A stretch of DNA of 29,021 bases from an uncultured Coriobacteriaceae bacterium (GCA_900539675.1 UQDJ01000020.1:1-29021); one strand, 5' to 3'; positions 1 through 8,808 are shown, numbered from the stretch's first letter. Translations and numbers: made by a program. Notes: generated from the sequence alone by a model not told the origin.

Positions 1-9
1 AATTTGTTT

Positions 10-330
10 CTATTCAAAGTCGTATAAATCCTTGGTAGCGTTTTTGAAATCTTCATAGACTTCCTGTGCTATGGCATCATCTACGACCAATTCAAAATTT
101 ACTGGTTGACCCTCATCGTCAAGTTCGGTTACCTCCAAAACGGTCACTTCGCCCGATCCGCCAACTTCCCCATCATCGCCAACATTGTAGAAAAAGCCAT
201 AACGACGACCGTTGTGAATAATTAGTCCCAAGAATTCCAAATCTACTGTATCCCCGGATTCATCTTGGAAGGTATACACCATACCCTCTTCAACCGGTGG
301 TGCAAAATTGGGCGCACTACCCTCTCTCAT
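10..330 (-). CDS. DUF1292 family protein
   Basis: This is a small acidic protein of 106 residues. The N-terminal half (about residues 17-50) has the alternating hydrophobic/acidic pattern of the DUF1292 (YrzB-like) family, including YTFQDESGDTVDLEFLG, RRYGFF and a run of Asp/Glu/Gly. The family has no established biochemical role. In many Gram-positive genomes it lies near ruvX or housekeeping genes. The ATG at 330 is preceded by a clear ribosome binding site (AGAGGAAAG). No transmembrane segment or signal peptide is visible, so it should be cytosolic. It lies downstream of secDF on the same strand but is separated by 292 bp that include a hairpin, so it is probably transcribed on its own. 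Family assignment is by pattern recognition. Confidence 0.75.
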   Translation of the reverse strand: MREGSAPNFAPPVEEGMVYTFQDESGDTVDLEFLGLIIHNGRRYGFFYNVGDDGEVGGSGEVTVLEVTELDDEGQPVNFELVVDDAIAQEVYEDFKNATKDLYDFE

Positions 331-622
331 TGTTCTTTCCTCTCTTTAAATAAGTAATATCTATCTAATACTTGTTGCGCACGATGGTTCTGCAGCAACT
401 TATAGGAAGCACCTTGTAGAAATCAGGCATCCTGCTGAATACTTTCACTGTAACTATAACTATGATATCGCTCAGGCATAAAGCGTAAGAAACTATACCT
501 AAACTGTTACCAGAGCGATGCCTAGCATACTATATCAATCGGGCTGCCAACATACTTGCTAGCAGCCCGATTACATTACCCATCAGGGTTTGTTATTTAA
601 AGCGTGTTTGTCAACGGAAATG
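331..622. other. Intergenic gap between secDF and the DUF1292 gene
   Basis: No gene is visible in these 292 bp. Besides the hairpin listed separately, it contains a second long-range inverted repeat (ATCGCTC near 467 and GAGCGAT near 511) with a loop of about 40 bases. It should hold the promoter of the DUF1292 gene, but no convincing -35/-10 pair was found. Confidence 0.5.
537..572 (-). terminator. Hairpin downstream of secDF, probable terminator
   Basis: An 11-bp perfect stem (537-547 pairing with 562-572, core TCGGGCTGC/GCAGCCCGA) with a 14-base loop lies about 50 bp beyond the secDF stop. The T-tract on the minus strand is poor (TTGATATAG), so it could be a weak terminator or an RNA 3'-end stabiliser. 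Confidence 0.5.
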
Positions 623-3600
623 CTACCGCTTCTTCTTCCCTGCGCGTAGGTTCTTTTTCGAACTGCTTGATCTGGGTATTGTGTTGGGTGTTGTGCTATC
701 TGCACCGCCAGCACTTCCCCCTTTTCCGGAGTTTTCGCTTTGGTTGGCAGTAGAGCCAGATCCACCAGCACTACCCGAAGTGCTACTTGCGTCAGAACCC
801 GATTCAGTAGCGCTGTGCGAAGCAACGCTTGTGCCAGATGCCGATCCACTATCAGCAGTCTTTGTCACATCTGCCTTCGGAAACGTAAAGGCAAATGTTG
901 CCAAACGAACCTCAGTGCCATACTTCTTAATAAGCTTGCGATTCTTCGGTTCGCGCGACTTCCACATAGCATAGAGCGGACTTGCCACAGCAAACGGTGA
1001 ATACGTGCCACACAGAAGACCTACCGTCATTGCAAATGCAAAGCCCTTTAAGGTTTCGCCACCAAAGATCAGCATGCCTAAAACCGGTACCAGTGATGTC
1101 AACGTGGTGTTCATGGTACGAATTACAACCTGATTGATGGAATGGTTGGCCATCGTCATGAAGTTGCACTTCGGCGTTTCGCCCGTCTTAATGTTGTCGT
1201 TAATACGATGGAACACTACCACCGTATCGTAGAGCGAATAACCCAAAATAGTCAGCAGAGCTGCAACGGTTGTTGGCGATATTTCGCGGCCAAACAGCGC
1301 GTAAGCACCCACCACGATAATAAGGTCGTGCATCAAGCCCACAATAGCTATCAGGCCCATCTTGTATTCAAAGCGAATGCCAATATAGGCAATAATCAGC
1401 AAGAGCGACACAACCAGAGCAATCACCGAAGACTGGATAACACCAGCGCCCCAGTCAGGGCCTACCGTATTAGCCTCATAGCTATCGCTTGAAAGACCAA
1501 GGGTGGAAGCAATTTGTGCAGCCGAATGACTTGCCCCTTCAGGCGAGGTGTCTGAGGTACGAATCAAAAAGCCGGGAGCACCATCGGTGTTGGTGGTCTG
1601 AACCGTTGCATCCGATTCGCCAGCTGCTGCACAGGCAGCGCGCATGTCTTCAATGCTGATATCGCCCGTGTCGTGGAATGAAATAGACGTACCACCAACA
1701 AATTCGATGCTGAACTGAACGCCCTTTATACCCACAATGGCAATAGAGCACACTACCAACAATGCCGAAATGGTCAGCAAAATCTTGCGAACGCCCAAGA
1801 AGTTGATGTCTTTTTTGATGAAGCGACCATGCAGCTGATCATACGTCTTGTGCGCAATGGGTTTAAGCTGGCCCTTTTCGCGCTTGTCTGCCTTCGTACC
1901 TTGAGTTGTGCCGTCTGCACCCTTGGCGCCATCAGCCTTGCCCTCTTGCGCCTTGATGGTTTGTACGCCATTTGCCTTGGCAGCAGCAGCATCCTTGCCA
2001 GAAGCCTTGACCCCAGCGCGCGCCATTTCGGATTCAGGAGATACGCTGCCATCAGTCAATTCGGCATATACAATAGCTGCTTCTTCACAGTCCTTGATAC
2101 CCCAAAAGCCCGGATGGCGAGCAATAACATGCGGAGCAAGCACGCGAATAAGCGGCGCCTTCAACAGCAGCATCATCAAAATGTCGCAGATAATGCCTAG
2201 GGCAAGCGTCATGCCAAAGCCCTTAACAGAAGCAGACGCCAAGAAGAACAGCGTCAGTGCCGAAACCATCGTTACCAAGCTGGCGTCGATAGCAGTCTGA
2301 ATGCCATGACGAACACCGGTTTGCGATGCCGCACGCACGCTTCTGCCCATACGAATTTCTTCGCGGAAACGTTCAAGAACCAGAATGGACGAGTCGGCCG
2401 CCATACCAATGGTCAAAACAATACCAGCAACGCCTGCAAGCGAAAGCGAGAACAGACCAAATGCCGAAAGCGTAGCCAAAAGGCCCAAATAGAAAATTGA
2501 AAACACCAGCATAGCCGCTGCAGTCAACAGACCCAGTCCGCGGTAGAACGCAATCAGGTAAATCATTACCAGAGCAAGGCCAATAATGGCAACAAACAGG
2601 CCGCTGGCAAGGGCATCCTGGCCCAGTGTTGGGCCAACTACCTGGCTCTGTTCGTAATGAAAGCTTACGGGCAAAGAACCGGATTCGAGTACCGTCTGAA
2701 GCGACTGAGCTTCTTCTTTGGTGTAGTTGCCCGTAATGGATACCTGGCCGCCATCAATTTCAGACTGAACAGCAGGAGCAGACTGAATTTCGCCATCCAG
2801 GATAATAACAATCTTACCGTGATCAGGTGCCAAATCGCGCGTTGCATCGGCAAATGCCTTGGTGCCTTCAGCGTCCAGCGTTACATCAACCGCGTAATCG
2901 CTACCGGTTTCGGATGCCTTATCTACCGACACGCGCTGAATATTTTCGCCCGTAATAAGCGGCGTATAGGTACCTGGCTCAACGCTGCGATACTGCATCT
3001 TGTTGGTCACAAACGTGTTGCCATAATCGTCGGTCACCGTTTGCTGCTGGGCATAGGTGCCGTTTTCAATAGCATCACGGTCGGCCTGGTTGGTAAAGCT
3101 ATCCGCACGAGCGAATTCCAGCTTACCGGTTTTACCAATAGTAGAAAGTGCCGTCTGCGTATCGGACAAGCCTGGGATCTGAACCAAAATCTGATCCGTG
3201 CCCTGAACCTGAACGGTAGCTTCAGATGCACCCAACGCATTGACACGGGACTCAATGATGGCGCGGGACTTTTCCAGATCATCCTGAGTGATGTCTTCAC
3301 CATTGGTGCTTTGAGCGGATAAGACAACCGAAAGACCGCCCTGAATATCAAGACCCTGATTAATCTTTTCTTGCGGTGGCGTAAACATAACCACCGATCC
3401 GATAACCAAAAGCGTGGTTAAAATGAGCAGCCACACATTGCGACGATTGGTATTACCGCCGCCAGCACGCTTAATGCGCTTTTCGCGCTCCTTTTGACGA
3501 TGCGCCGCAGCAGCACGATTAGATTTTTCGGCACGCTTGCGCGCCTTTGCCTGCTGCTTTTCACGCTTGGCACGTTCGCGCTCACGCTCGCGGGCGCGCT

Positions 3601-3649
3601 CAGCGCGTGCCTTTGTTTTTGATTCTTCGTTGTTTTCAGTATCCGCCAT
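623..3649 (-). CDS. secDF: Protein translocase subunit SecDF (fused SecD-SecF)
   Basis: This 1008-residue membrane protein uses the proton-motive force to help pull exported proteins through SecYEG. A very basic, charged N-terminus (about residues 1-68, rich in RER/KAR) precedes the first membrane helix. Then come the SecD motif GLDIQGG, a large extracellular P1 region and a multi-helix SecD membrane domain (TIGMAADSSILVLERFREE). A hydrophilic Ala/Lys/Gly linker follows. SecF then starts near INFLGVRKILL and contains FVGGTSISF and LTILGYSLYDTVVVFHRI. The last 90 or so residues are a Ser/Gly/Ala-rich tail ending in basic residues. SecD and SecF are separate genes in most bacteria but fused in Bacillus and some other lineages. 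The ATG at 3649 has the ribosome binding site AAGGA. It lies downstream of tgt, the classical neighbour, but no yajC lies between them. Confidence 0.97.
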   Translation of the reverse strand: MADTENNEESKTKARAERARERERERAKREKQQAKARKRAEKSNRAAAAHRQKEREKRIKRAGGGNTNRRNVWLLILTTLLVIGSVVMFTPPQEKINQGLDIQGGLSVVLSAQSTNGEDITQDDLEKSRAIIESRVNALGASEATVQVQGTDQILVQIPGLSDTQTALSTIGKTGKLEFARADSFTNQADRDAIENGTYAQQQTVTDDYGNTFVTNKMQYRSVEPGTYTPLITGENIQRVSVDKASETGSDYAVDVTLDAEGTKAFADATRDLAPDHGKIVIILDGEIQSAPAVQSEIDGGQVSITGNYTKEEAQSLQTVLESGSLPVSFHYEQSQVVGPTLGQDALASGLFVAIIGLALVMIYLIAFYRGLGLLTAAAMLVFSIFYLGLLATLSAFGLFSLSLAGVAGIVLTIGMAADSSILVLERFREEIRMGRSVRAASQTGVRHGIQTAIDASLVTMVSALTLFFLASASVKGFGMTLALGIICDILMMLLLKAPLIRVLAPHVIARHPGFWGIKDCEEAAIVYAELTDGSVSPESEMARAGVKASGKDAAAAKANGVQTIKAQEGKADGAKGADGTTQGTKADKREKGQLKPIAHKTYDQLHGRFIKKDINFLGVRKILLTISALLVVCSIAIVGIKGVQFSIEFVGGTSISFHDTGDISIEDMRAACAAAGESDATVQTTNTDGAPGFLIRTSDTSPEGASHSAAQIASTLGLSSDSYEANTVGPDWGAGVIQSSVIALVVSLLLIIAYIGIRFEYKMGLIAIVGLMHDLIIVVGAYALFGREISPTTVAALLTILGYSLYDTVVVFHRINDNIKTGETPKCNFMTMANHSINQVVIRTMNTTLTSLVPVLGMLIFGGETLKGFAFAMTVGLLCGTYSPFAVASPLYAMWKSREPKNRKLIKKYGTEVRLATFAFTFPKADVTKTADSGSASGTSVASHSATESGSDASSTSGSAGGSGSTANQSENSGKGGSAGGADSTTPNTIPRSSSSKKNLRAGKKKR

Positions 3650-3690
3650 AATAATCCTTATGTGTGAGTACCCCTCAATGAAGTGGTGAA

Positions 3691-3773
3691 GCTTATTCGC
3701 AGCTTATACGAACTTGTCCGAAAGCTTGCTTAACGCTTGCTCAAACTTGTCCGAAGCTCATTCGCAGCTTATA
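3691..3773. repeat. Short imperfect repeats between tgt and secDF
   Basis: Two kinds of short repeat lie in the 185-bp gap. An 18-mer starting GCTTATTCGCAGC occurs at 3691-3708 and, with one mismatch, at 3756-3773. A 12-mer AACTTGTCCGAA occurs at 3711-3722 and 3744-3755. The order of the two elements is reversed in the second half. No open reading frame corresponding to yajC is visible here. The secDF promoter, if separate from that of tgt, would have to lie in this stretch. Confidence 0.6.
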
Positions 3774-3834
3774 TGCAGATTATATGCACGAAGCCGAGCG
3801 AACAGGCTCACACCAACGTTTAATAATAGCTGTT

Positions 3835-4980
3835 TTAATAATCCTGTGCAGCTGGTGAATGCATCCATTCCTGATAGAAGTCCTCGTACGCCCCTTGCAA
3901 GATGGCTTGGCGTGCGCGGCGCATTAAGTCCAACAGATAATGCAAGTTATGAATGCTTAACAGCACGCTGCCCAACATCTCATTTTGCTTTACCAAATGG
4001 CGAATGTAGGCACGCGTATGCGTCTTGCAAGTAGGACAGGTGCATTTCTCGTCGATAGGCCTAAAGTCCTTCGCGAAACGGGCATTGCGCATATTCATAC
4101 GACCTTCGCTGGAAAATGCCGTACCCATACGCGCCGTACGGGTGGGCAGTACGCAGTCGAACATGTCCACCCCTTCATGCACCGCACGTACCAACGTGGT
4201 GGGGTTCCCTACCCCCATCAAATAGCGAGGCTTATCATTCGGGCAAGCGCGCGCTACTTCACCTAGGGTTTCAAACATTACCTCGTGATCTTCGCCTACC
4301 GAATAACCACCAATGCCAAAGCCCTTGAAATCCTTATGTCCTGCACAAACGCTTTCATCGCTGATCTTTTTCAAGCGCGCAATTGATTCCAGGCGCAAAT
4401 CCAAGTGCATGCCGCCCTGGCAGATTGCAAACAATGCCTGGTCTTCTCGGGTATGAGCCGCCAAGCAACGACGAGCCCAATTCGCCGAAAGATCCACGGC
4501 GCGCTGCACAAATTCGCGTGTCGCCGGATACGGCGGACACTGATCTAGCTGCATAACAATATCGGCACCCAACTTCTGCTGAATGTCCATGTTAATTTCA
4601 GGCGTCCAACGAATCTTGCTGCCGTCATAGATAGACGAAAAAGTAACACCATCGTCGTCAAGCTTGAGGGTATCGGCCAACGAGAAAATCTGGAATCCAC
4701 CCGAATCGGTAAGCATGGGACCGTCATACGCCATAAACTTATGCACCCCGCCCGCCTCTGCAATCAAATCGGCACCGGGGCGAAGGGAAAGATGGTACGT
4801 ATTGGCAAGCACAATCTGAGCGCCCAGCTCTTTGAGCATCTGCGGGCGAATGCCTTTTACGGTGGCGCTGGTACCCACTGGCATAAACAATGGAGTACGT
4901 ACTGTTCCGTGCGCCGTTTCAAAACGGCCCGCGCGCGCATGACCCGATTGCGCTTCTAAGGTGTAATCAAAAAGCGCCAT
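3835..4980 (-). CDS. tgt: Queuine/preQ1 tRNA-guanine transglycosylase
   Basis: Tgt exchanges guanine 34 of tRNAs with GUN anticodons for preQ1 (or queuine), the entry step of queuosine modification. The 381-residue product has the usual length. Visible are DSGGFQ with the catalytic-base Asp92, the nucleophile Asp275 in DMFDCVLPTRTAR, and the zinc site C313, C315, C318 and H344. The start at 4980 (MALFDY) is preferred over an upstream in-frame ATG at 4995. It has AAGGAG at proper spacing and lies 2 bases after the stop of the HAD gene, so the two are co-transcribed. The genes for the next two queuosine steps (QueA and QueH) lie divergently, beyond the HAD gene. No genes for making preQ1 are in the window, so the cell may synthesise it elsewhere or salvage it. 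Confidence 0.97.
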   Translation of the reverse strand: MALFDYTLEAQSGHARAGRFETAHGTVRTPLFMPVGTSATVKGIRPQMLKELGAQIVLANTYHLSLRPGADLIAEAGGVHKFMAYDGPMLTDSGGFQIFSLADTLKLDDDGVTFSSIYDGSKIRWTPEINMDIQQKLGADIVMQLDQCPPYPATREFVQRAVDLSANWARRCLAAHTREDQALFAICQGGMHLDLRLESIARLKKISDESVCAGHKDFKGFGIGGYSVGEDHEVMFETLGEVARACPNDKPRYLMGVGNPTTLVRAVHEGVDMFDCVLPTRTARMGTAFSSEGRMNMRNARFAKDFRPIDEKCTCPTCKTHTRAYIRHLVKQNEMLGSVLLSIHNLHYLLDLMRRARQAILQGAYEDFYQEWMHSPAAQDY

Positions 4981-4982
4981 GC

Positions 4983-5828
4983 TTACTCCTTGCATGCCAG
5001 ATGCGGCGCCGTACCCGTTTCAGCCGCAGTTTCAGAACTGGCACCAGTTTCTGCACTGGCAACAGCACCACTTTCTGCACTGGCAGCACCACTTTCCGCA
5101 CCCGCCTTACATGCAGGCAACGCTTCAGCGAACTTCAAGAAGTCAGCCAATGAACCATGCTTTACGGTTTCGATATCAAAACCATCGGGATTAAGCAGCC
5201 AATCGGTAACCAAGTAGCCGTCCAATCCCAACTGCATTGCCGCCAAATCTTCGCGGGTATTGTTACCCACCATCAAAATATCCTCAGGAGCAAGCCCAAT
5301 ACGAGCCACGTTTTCGCGGTAATACTTCAGATGAGGCTTAGTGGAAGTGGAGTTATCAAAGACCGTAATGTGGTCAAACACATCTGGGTCAATGCCTGCC
5401 CACTGCACGCGCTGTCGCACTGCTTCAATAGGAAAAACCGGCATGGTGGTCAGATACAGCGGATAGCCCTTTGCCTTGAGCGTAGTAATAATTTGAGCAG
5501 CTTCTGGCGCAGGCTTAATCAATTCGCCCAACTTCGCAAATTCGTCTGCATAATAGTGCGCCATCATCTCTTCGAGCTCTTCTTTGGGCTTGTGAAGCAA
5601 TTCACAGAATACCCGCCAAAAGCGTTGATCGTTCCTGCCGCCTTCTTCAACAATCATGGCTTTCACGCCACGACCAAGCGCGTCGATAAACACTTTGGGG
5701 TCATATCCTTGCTTAGCGGCAAACGCACCCATGCCTTTGAAATACGCCTGCAGAAATTCATCCATATCCACGGGCAATAGCGTGCCGTCCAAATCAAAGA
5801 AGATTGCCTTATAAGCTCGTTGGGGCAT
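4983..5828 (-). CDS. HAD-superfamily hydrolase with Ala/Ser/Glu-rich tail
   Basis: This is a cytosolic haloacid dehalogenase-type phosphatase of about 281 residues. Motif I is DLDGT near the N-terminus (FFDLDGTLLPVD). A motif II Thr lies in LYLTTMP, a motif III Lys in STKPHLKYY, and motif IV is MVGNNTRED. The helical cap between motifs I and II matches the subclass of small-molecule phosphatases, but the substrate cannot be read. The last 45 or so residues (AESGAAS... type) are a low-complexity repeat outside the catalytic fold. Of the clustered ATGs, 5828 is preferred because AGGAAGG lies 10 bases upstream. The ATG at 5837 almost touches that site, and the furthest in-frame start (5900) overlaps the divergent promoter region. 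The gene heads a short operon with tgt. Confidence 0.85.
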   Translation of the reverse strand: MPQRAYKAIFFDLDGTLLPVDMDEFLQAYFKGMGAFAAKQGYDPKVFIDALGRGVKAMIVEEGGRNDQRFWRVFCELLHKPKEELEEMMAHYYADEFAKLGELIKPAPEAAQIITTLKAKGYPLYLTTMPVFPIEAVRQRVQWAGIDPDVFDHITVFDNSTSTKPHLKYYRENVARIGLAPEDILMVGNNTREDLAAMQLGLDGYLVTDWLLNPDGFDIETVKHGSLADFLKFAEALPACKAGAESGAASAESGAVASAETGASSETAAETGTAPHLACKE

Positions 5829-5852
5829 TGTGGGCATTCCTTCCTGTACAAC

Positions 5853-5882
5853 TTCAGAATAATTAACAGATGCTAGTATAAG
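5853..5882 (+). promoter_or_regulatory. Candidate promoter of the queH-queA fusion gene
   Basis: TTCAGA (5853-5858) and TATAAG (5877-5882) are separated by 18 bp and lie about 30 bp before the start codon. They match the vegetative consensus 4/6 and 5/6. The short leader leaves no room for a preQ1 riboswitch. The divergent HAD-tgt transcript must start in the same region. Confidence 0.4.
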
Positions 5883-5910
5883 ATACGCTGAAAGGAGCAA
5901 GCGACAACCT

Positions 5911-7626
5911 ATGAAATTACTACTTCATGCCTGCTGCGGTCCCTGTTCGCTTGAACCAGTAAGGGTACTGCAACAAGCCGGGCACGACATAACTATTGCC
6001 TATCTGAATTCCAACATCGCACCAGCAAGCGAATACGAGCATCGCTTAAACACCTTGCTTGACTGGGCGAGATCGGTTGGCATTCCCGTCATCGAAGGTC
6101 CTTACGAACCCGAAAAATGGAACCAGGCTATCGCCAAGGCTTGGGGCGACGGCGCAACAGATGAACACCCCCGCGAAGACCGATGCCGCGCCTGCTATCG
6201 GCTGCGCATTGAAGAGTTGGCACGCTATGCCCACGAACATGGCTTTGAAGCTATAGGCACTACCCTTTCGGTAAGTCCTTATCAGTATGTCGACATTATC
6301 CAAGAAGAACTCGAGCGTGCTGCAGCAGCTTATGACGATGTACAGGCGCTGTTTCAGGACTATCGTCCCTACTATCAACAGGCAACTAAACGCAGCCGCG
6401 ATTTAGGTATGTATCGCCAAAACTATTGCGGATGCGCTTATTCATATGCAGAAGCCGCCCAAGAGCGCGCCGAGCGCAAAGCTGCTCGCAAGAAGAAGAA
6501 AGAAGAAGAAAGAAGAGCCAAGTTGGAAGCCCTTACCACTGACGATTTTGATTACGATTTGCCCGAAGAACTTATCGCCCAGGAGCCTGCGCCCATCCGC
6601 GATGAATGCCGCCTTTTGGTTATGAAACGCGATACCGGCACGCTGGAAGATAAGATCTTTAAAGACATCATCGACTACTTAAAGCCTGGCGACTTGTTGG
6701 TCGCCAACGAAACGCGCGTTATGCCCGCCCGTCTTATTGGTGCCAAGCGCAACACAGGTGGCAACGCTGAAGTGTTTTTGCTTCGCGAAGCCAAACCGGC
6801 CGATCAAGCAAAAGCTGGTGGTCGTACCAATCAGCAAGCTGTATGGGAAGCACTCGTACGCCCCGGCAAGCGTCTTAAGCCTGGCGCCGTGGTGGACTTC
6901 ACCAACAAAGCAGGCGATGTAATTCTTTCAGCAGAAGTTATGGATTGGATCGAAGATGCCCAAAAAGGCGAGCGCCTAGTTCGTCTTCACACCACCATGC
7001 CTTCGCTCGATGAAGCGCTGCACGCAGTGGGCCACACGCCGCTGCCGCCCTACATCAAAAACTATGCCGGCGACGAAGAGCTCTATCAGACGGTTTATTC
7101 GCACGAAGAGCGTTCGGCTGCAGCTCCTACCGCAGGCTTGCACTTTACTCCCGAATTGATTGAGCGCATTAAGGCTAAGGGAGTTGGCTGGGAGACGGTT
7201 CATCTGGAAGTGGGCTTAGACACGTTCCGTATTGTGGAAGAAACTAACCCGCGCGACCACCAGATTCATACCGAACGCTATACCGTTCCGCAAAAGACCG
7301 TAGATGCCATCAAGCGCTGCAAGGAACAAGGTGGCCGCGTTATTGCCGTTGGTACCACCAGCGTCCGCAGCTTGGAATCAGCATGGGATAATGAACGCGG
7401 TTTGGTGGCGCGCAATCGTGAAGCAACCAGCTTGTATATTTTGCCGGGCTTTGAATTTCATGTGGTGGATGAACTAATTACCAATTTCCACGTACCGCGC
7501 TCTACCCTTATGATGCTGGTTTCGGCTTTTTCGACCCGCGACAATATTATGAAAGCGTATCGTCATGCGATTAAGCGCAAATACCGCATGCTTTCGTTTG
7601 GCGATGCCATGTTTATCAGACAGTAA
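5911..7626 (+). CDS. queH-queA: Fusion of epoxyqueuosine reductase QueH and S-adenosylmethionine:tRNA ribosyltransferase-isomerase QueA
   Basis: One uninterrupted 571-residue frame carries two enzymes of queuosine synthesis. Residues 1-185 are QueH (DUF208): C8-C9-x-x-C12 in LLHACCGPC, C92-x-x-C95, and YCGCAYS with C173 and C175. These are ligand-type cysteines for the iron centres of the family, which reduces epoxyqueuosine to queuosine. A Lys/Arg/Glu-rich helix (about 183-207) links to QueA (about 211-571), recognisable by EELIAQEPAP, LLVANETRVMPARL, PTAGLHFTPEL, VGLDTFR, TTSVRSLES and NFHVPRSTLMMLVSAF. QueA transfers the ribosyl part of SAM to preQ1 in tRNA. The two domains therefore act consecutively, with the later enzyme placed first. 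The start codon sits directly before the QueH signature. AAAGGAG lies upstream at a longer than usual spacing. Both domains look complete. Confidence 0.95.
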   Translation: MKLLLHACCGPCSLEPVRVLQQAGHDITIAYLNSNIAPASEYEHRLNTLLDWARSVGIPVIEGPYEPEKWNQAIAKAWGDGATDEHPREDRCRACYRLRIEELARYAHEHGFEAIGTTLSVSPYQYVDIIQEELERAAAAYDDVQALFQDYRPYYQQATKRSRDLGMYRQNYCGCAYSYAEAAQERAERKAARKKKKEEERRAKLEALTTDDFDYDLPEELIAQEPAPIRDECRLLVMKRDTGTLEDKIFKDIIDYLKPGDLLVANETRVMPARLIGAKRNTGGNAEVFLLREAKPADQAKAGGRTNQQAVWEALVRPGKRLKPGAVVDFTNKAGDVILSAEVMDWIEDAQKGERLVRLHTTMPSLDEALHAVGHTPLPPYIKNYAGDEELYQTVYSHEERSAAAPTAGLHFTPELIERIKAKGVGWETVHLEVGLDTFRIVEETNPRDHQIHTERYTVPQKTVDAIKRCKEQGGRVIAVGTTSVRSLESAWDNERGLVARNREATSLYILPGFEFHVVDELITNFHVPRSTLMMLVSAFSTRDNIMKAYRHAIKRKYRMLSFGDAMFIRQ

Positions 7627-7684
7627 CGACAACACCAATTACTCGCAACCACAGATTCAATCGCACATAAAAGGGGTGAAACCC

Positions 7685-8698
7685 ATGGAAAAAGATACCG
7701 ATCAAGACAAAGAGCTCCGCGTTGCCGTTTTGATTGACGCTGAAAATATTTCAAGCAAGTACGCCGGCATTATCTTGCAGGAAGCTGAAAGCTTAGGAAA
7801 TGTTATCTACAAGCGCATCTATGGCAACTGGACCACTACCCAGCTCAATTCATGGAAACATGTCATGCTGGAAAACGCCATTCAGCCGGTACAGCAATAC
7901 AGCAACACGGTTGGTAAAAACTCCAGTGACTCAGCGCTTATCATCGATGCCATGGATCTGTTGTATCAGCATCGACTGGATGCCTTCTGCATTGTTTCGT
8001 CCGATTCAGACTTCACGCGCCTTGCCAGTCGTCTGCGCGAATCCGAAATGTTCGTGCTTGGTATGGGCGAAAAGAAAACGCCGCGCTCCTTCATTTCTGC
8101 CTGCAACAAGTTTTCCTATCTTGATTTGCTCTACAAGGCAGCGCAGGAAAGCAGCAATAAAAACAAAGCTAAAACCAAGGCAAAATCTACCAAAACCAAA
8201 GATGAGTGCGCCGATAAACAAAAAGATGAACGCGCAGATAATCGCTCAGAGGAACTGGCAGAAGAACACACGAACACGAAAGAGCGCGCCGATGAGCGCA
8301 CAGAGGAACGCGCCGAAGAGCACGCAGAAGAGCAAAGATTTGGGCGCGAAGAGGAACGAATCGATGAGCGCATCGATGAACGTGCAGATGAGCGTGCAGA
8401 TGAGCGCACATCCAGCAAAAATGAAAACGAATCCTACGGCAAAGGCTCCGATATCACGGTAGTAACTAACACTCTTCGCGAAATTACTGAGGAATGCAGC
8501 GGGGACGATGGCTGGATTATTTCTTCACGCCTTGGCGCTCGTTTGAATAAACGCCTCCCCGACTTCGATACCCGAAACTTTGGTTTTAAGAAGTTTGTGC
8601 CCTTTGTAGAGTCGCTGGGCATTTTTGAGTCAAAGAGCATTCAAGCCCAAGAAGATCCCAACGTTAAGATGATTTACTTTAGGCTCATCGAAGAGTAG
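7685..8698 (+). CDS. NYN-domain protein with C-terminal OST-HTH/LOTUS-like domain
   Basis: This 337-residue protein has an N-terminal NYN (PIN-like, LabA/DUF88) domain at about residues 10-150. It shows VLIDAENIS with D18, an acidic cluster at D82/D88, and SSDSDF with D107/D109, the usual metal-binding Asp set of this ribonuclease-like fold. A highly charged linker (about 158-255) contains four-residue repeats such as ERADERTEERAEEHAEE and DERIDERIDERADERA. The C-terminal 80 or so residues (SDITVVTNTLREI to YFRLIEE) resemble an OST-HTH/LOTUS winged helix, the RNA-binding partner domain often found with NYN. A role in RNA turnover or regulation is inferred from the fold. The start at 7685 has AAAAGGGGTG upstream and avoids overlap with queA. 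It follows queA by 58 bp and is probably co-transcribed. The terminator hairpin overlaps its stop codon. Confidence 0.85.
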   Translation: MEKDTDQDKELRVAVLIDAENISSKYAGIILQEAESLGNVIYKRIYGNWTTTQLNSWKHVMLENAIQPVQQYSNTVGKNSSDSALIIDAMDLLYQHRLDAFCIVSSDSDFTRLASRLRESEMFVLGMGEKKTPRSFISACNKFSYLDLLYKAAQESSNKNKAKTKAKSTKTKDECADKQKDERADNRSEELAEEHTNTKERADERTEERAEEHAEEQRFGREEERIDERIDERADERADERTSSKNENESYGKGSDITVVTNTLREITEECSGDDGWIISSRLGARLNKRLPDFDTRNFGFKKFVPFVESLGIFESKSIQAQEDPNVKMIYFRLIEE

Positions 8699-8717
8699 AC
8701 GACACGTCTACTCTTCG
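8689..8717 (+). terminator. Hairpin terminator overlapping the NYN gene stop codon
   Basis: A perfect 12-bp stem (8689-8700 with 8706-8717, CGAAGAGTAGAC/GTCTACTCTTCG) and a 5-base loop are followed by CGTTTATTAT. The stop codon TAG lies within the left arm. Part of the right arm plus the bases after it recur at 8734-8748 (15-base direct repeat CTACTCTTCGCGTTT at 8708 and 8734), so two alternative pairings are possible. The gap is convergent and may serve both strands. Confidence 0.65.
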
Positions 8718-8808
8718 CGTTTATTATCAGCCCCTACTCTTCGCGTTTCATCTTAAGCTTTGACGTATAGCCTTAGCTCTTTTGTGTTTATCTTCGGCTA
8801 TTTGGGGT

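Noticed and set aside
2657..3322. 221-residue plus-strand frame inside secDF
   Set aside because: It lies wholly antisense to the SecD extracellular domain, which has clear family motifs. The frame has no recognisable domain.
5838..5910. preQ1 riboswitch before the queuosine genes
   Set aside because: The leader is too short, and no pseudoknot-like A-rich tail pairing was seen.
8131..8418. Ser/Arg repeat protein on the minus strand
   Set aside because: It is the reverse reading of the NYN linker repeats. Its regularity comes from the sense gene.
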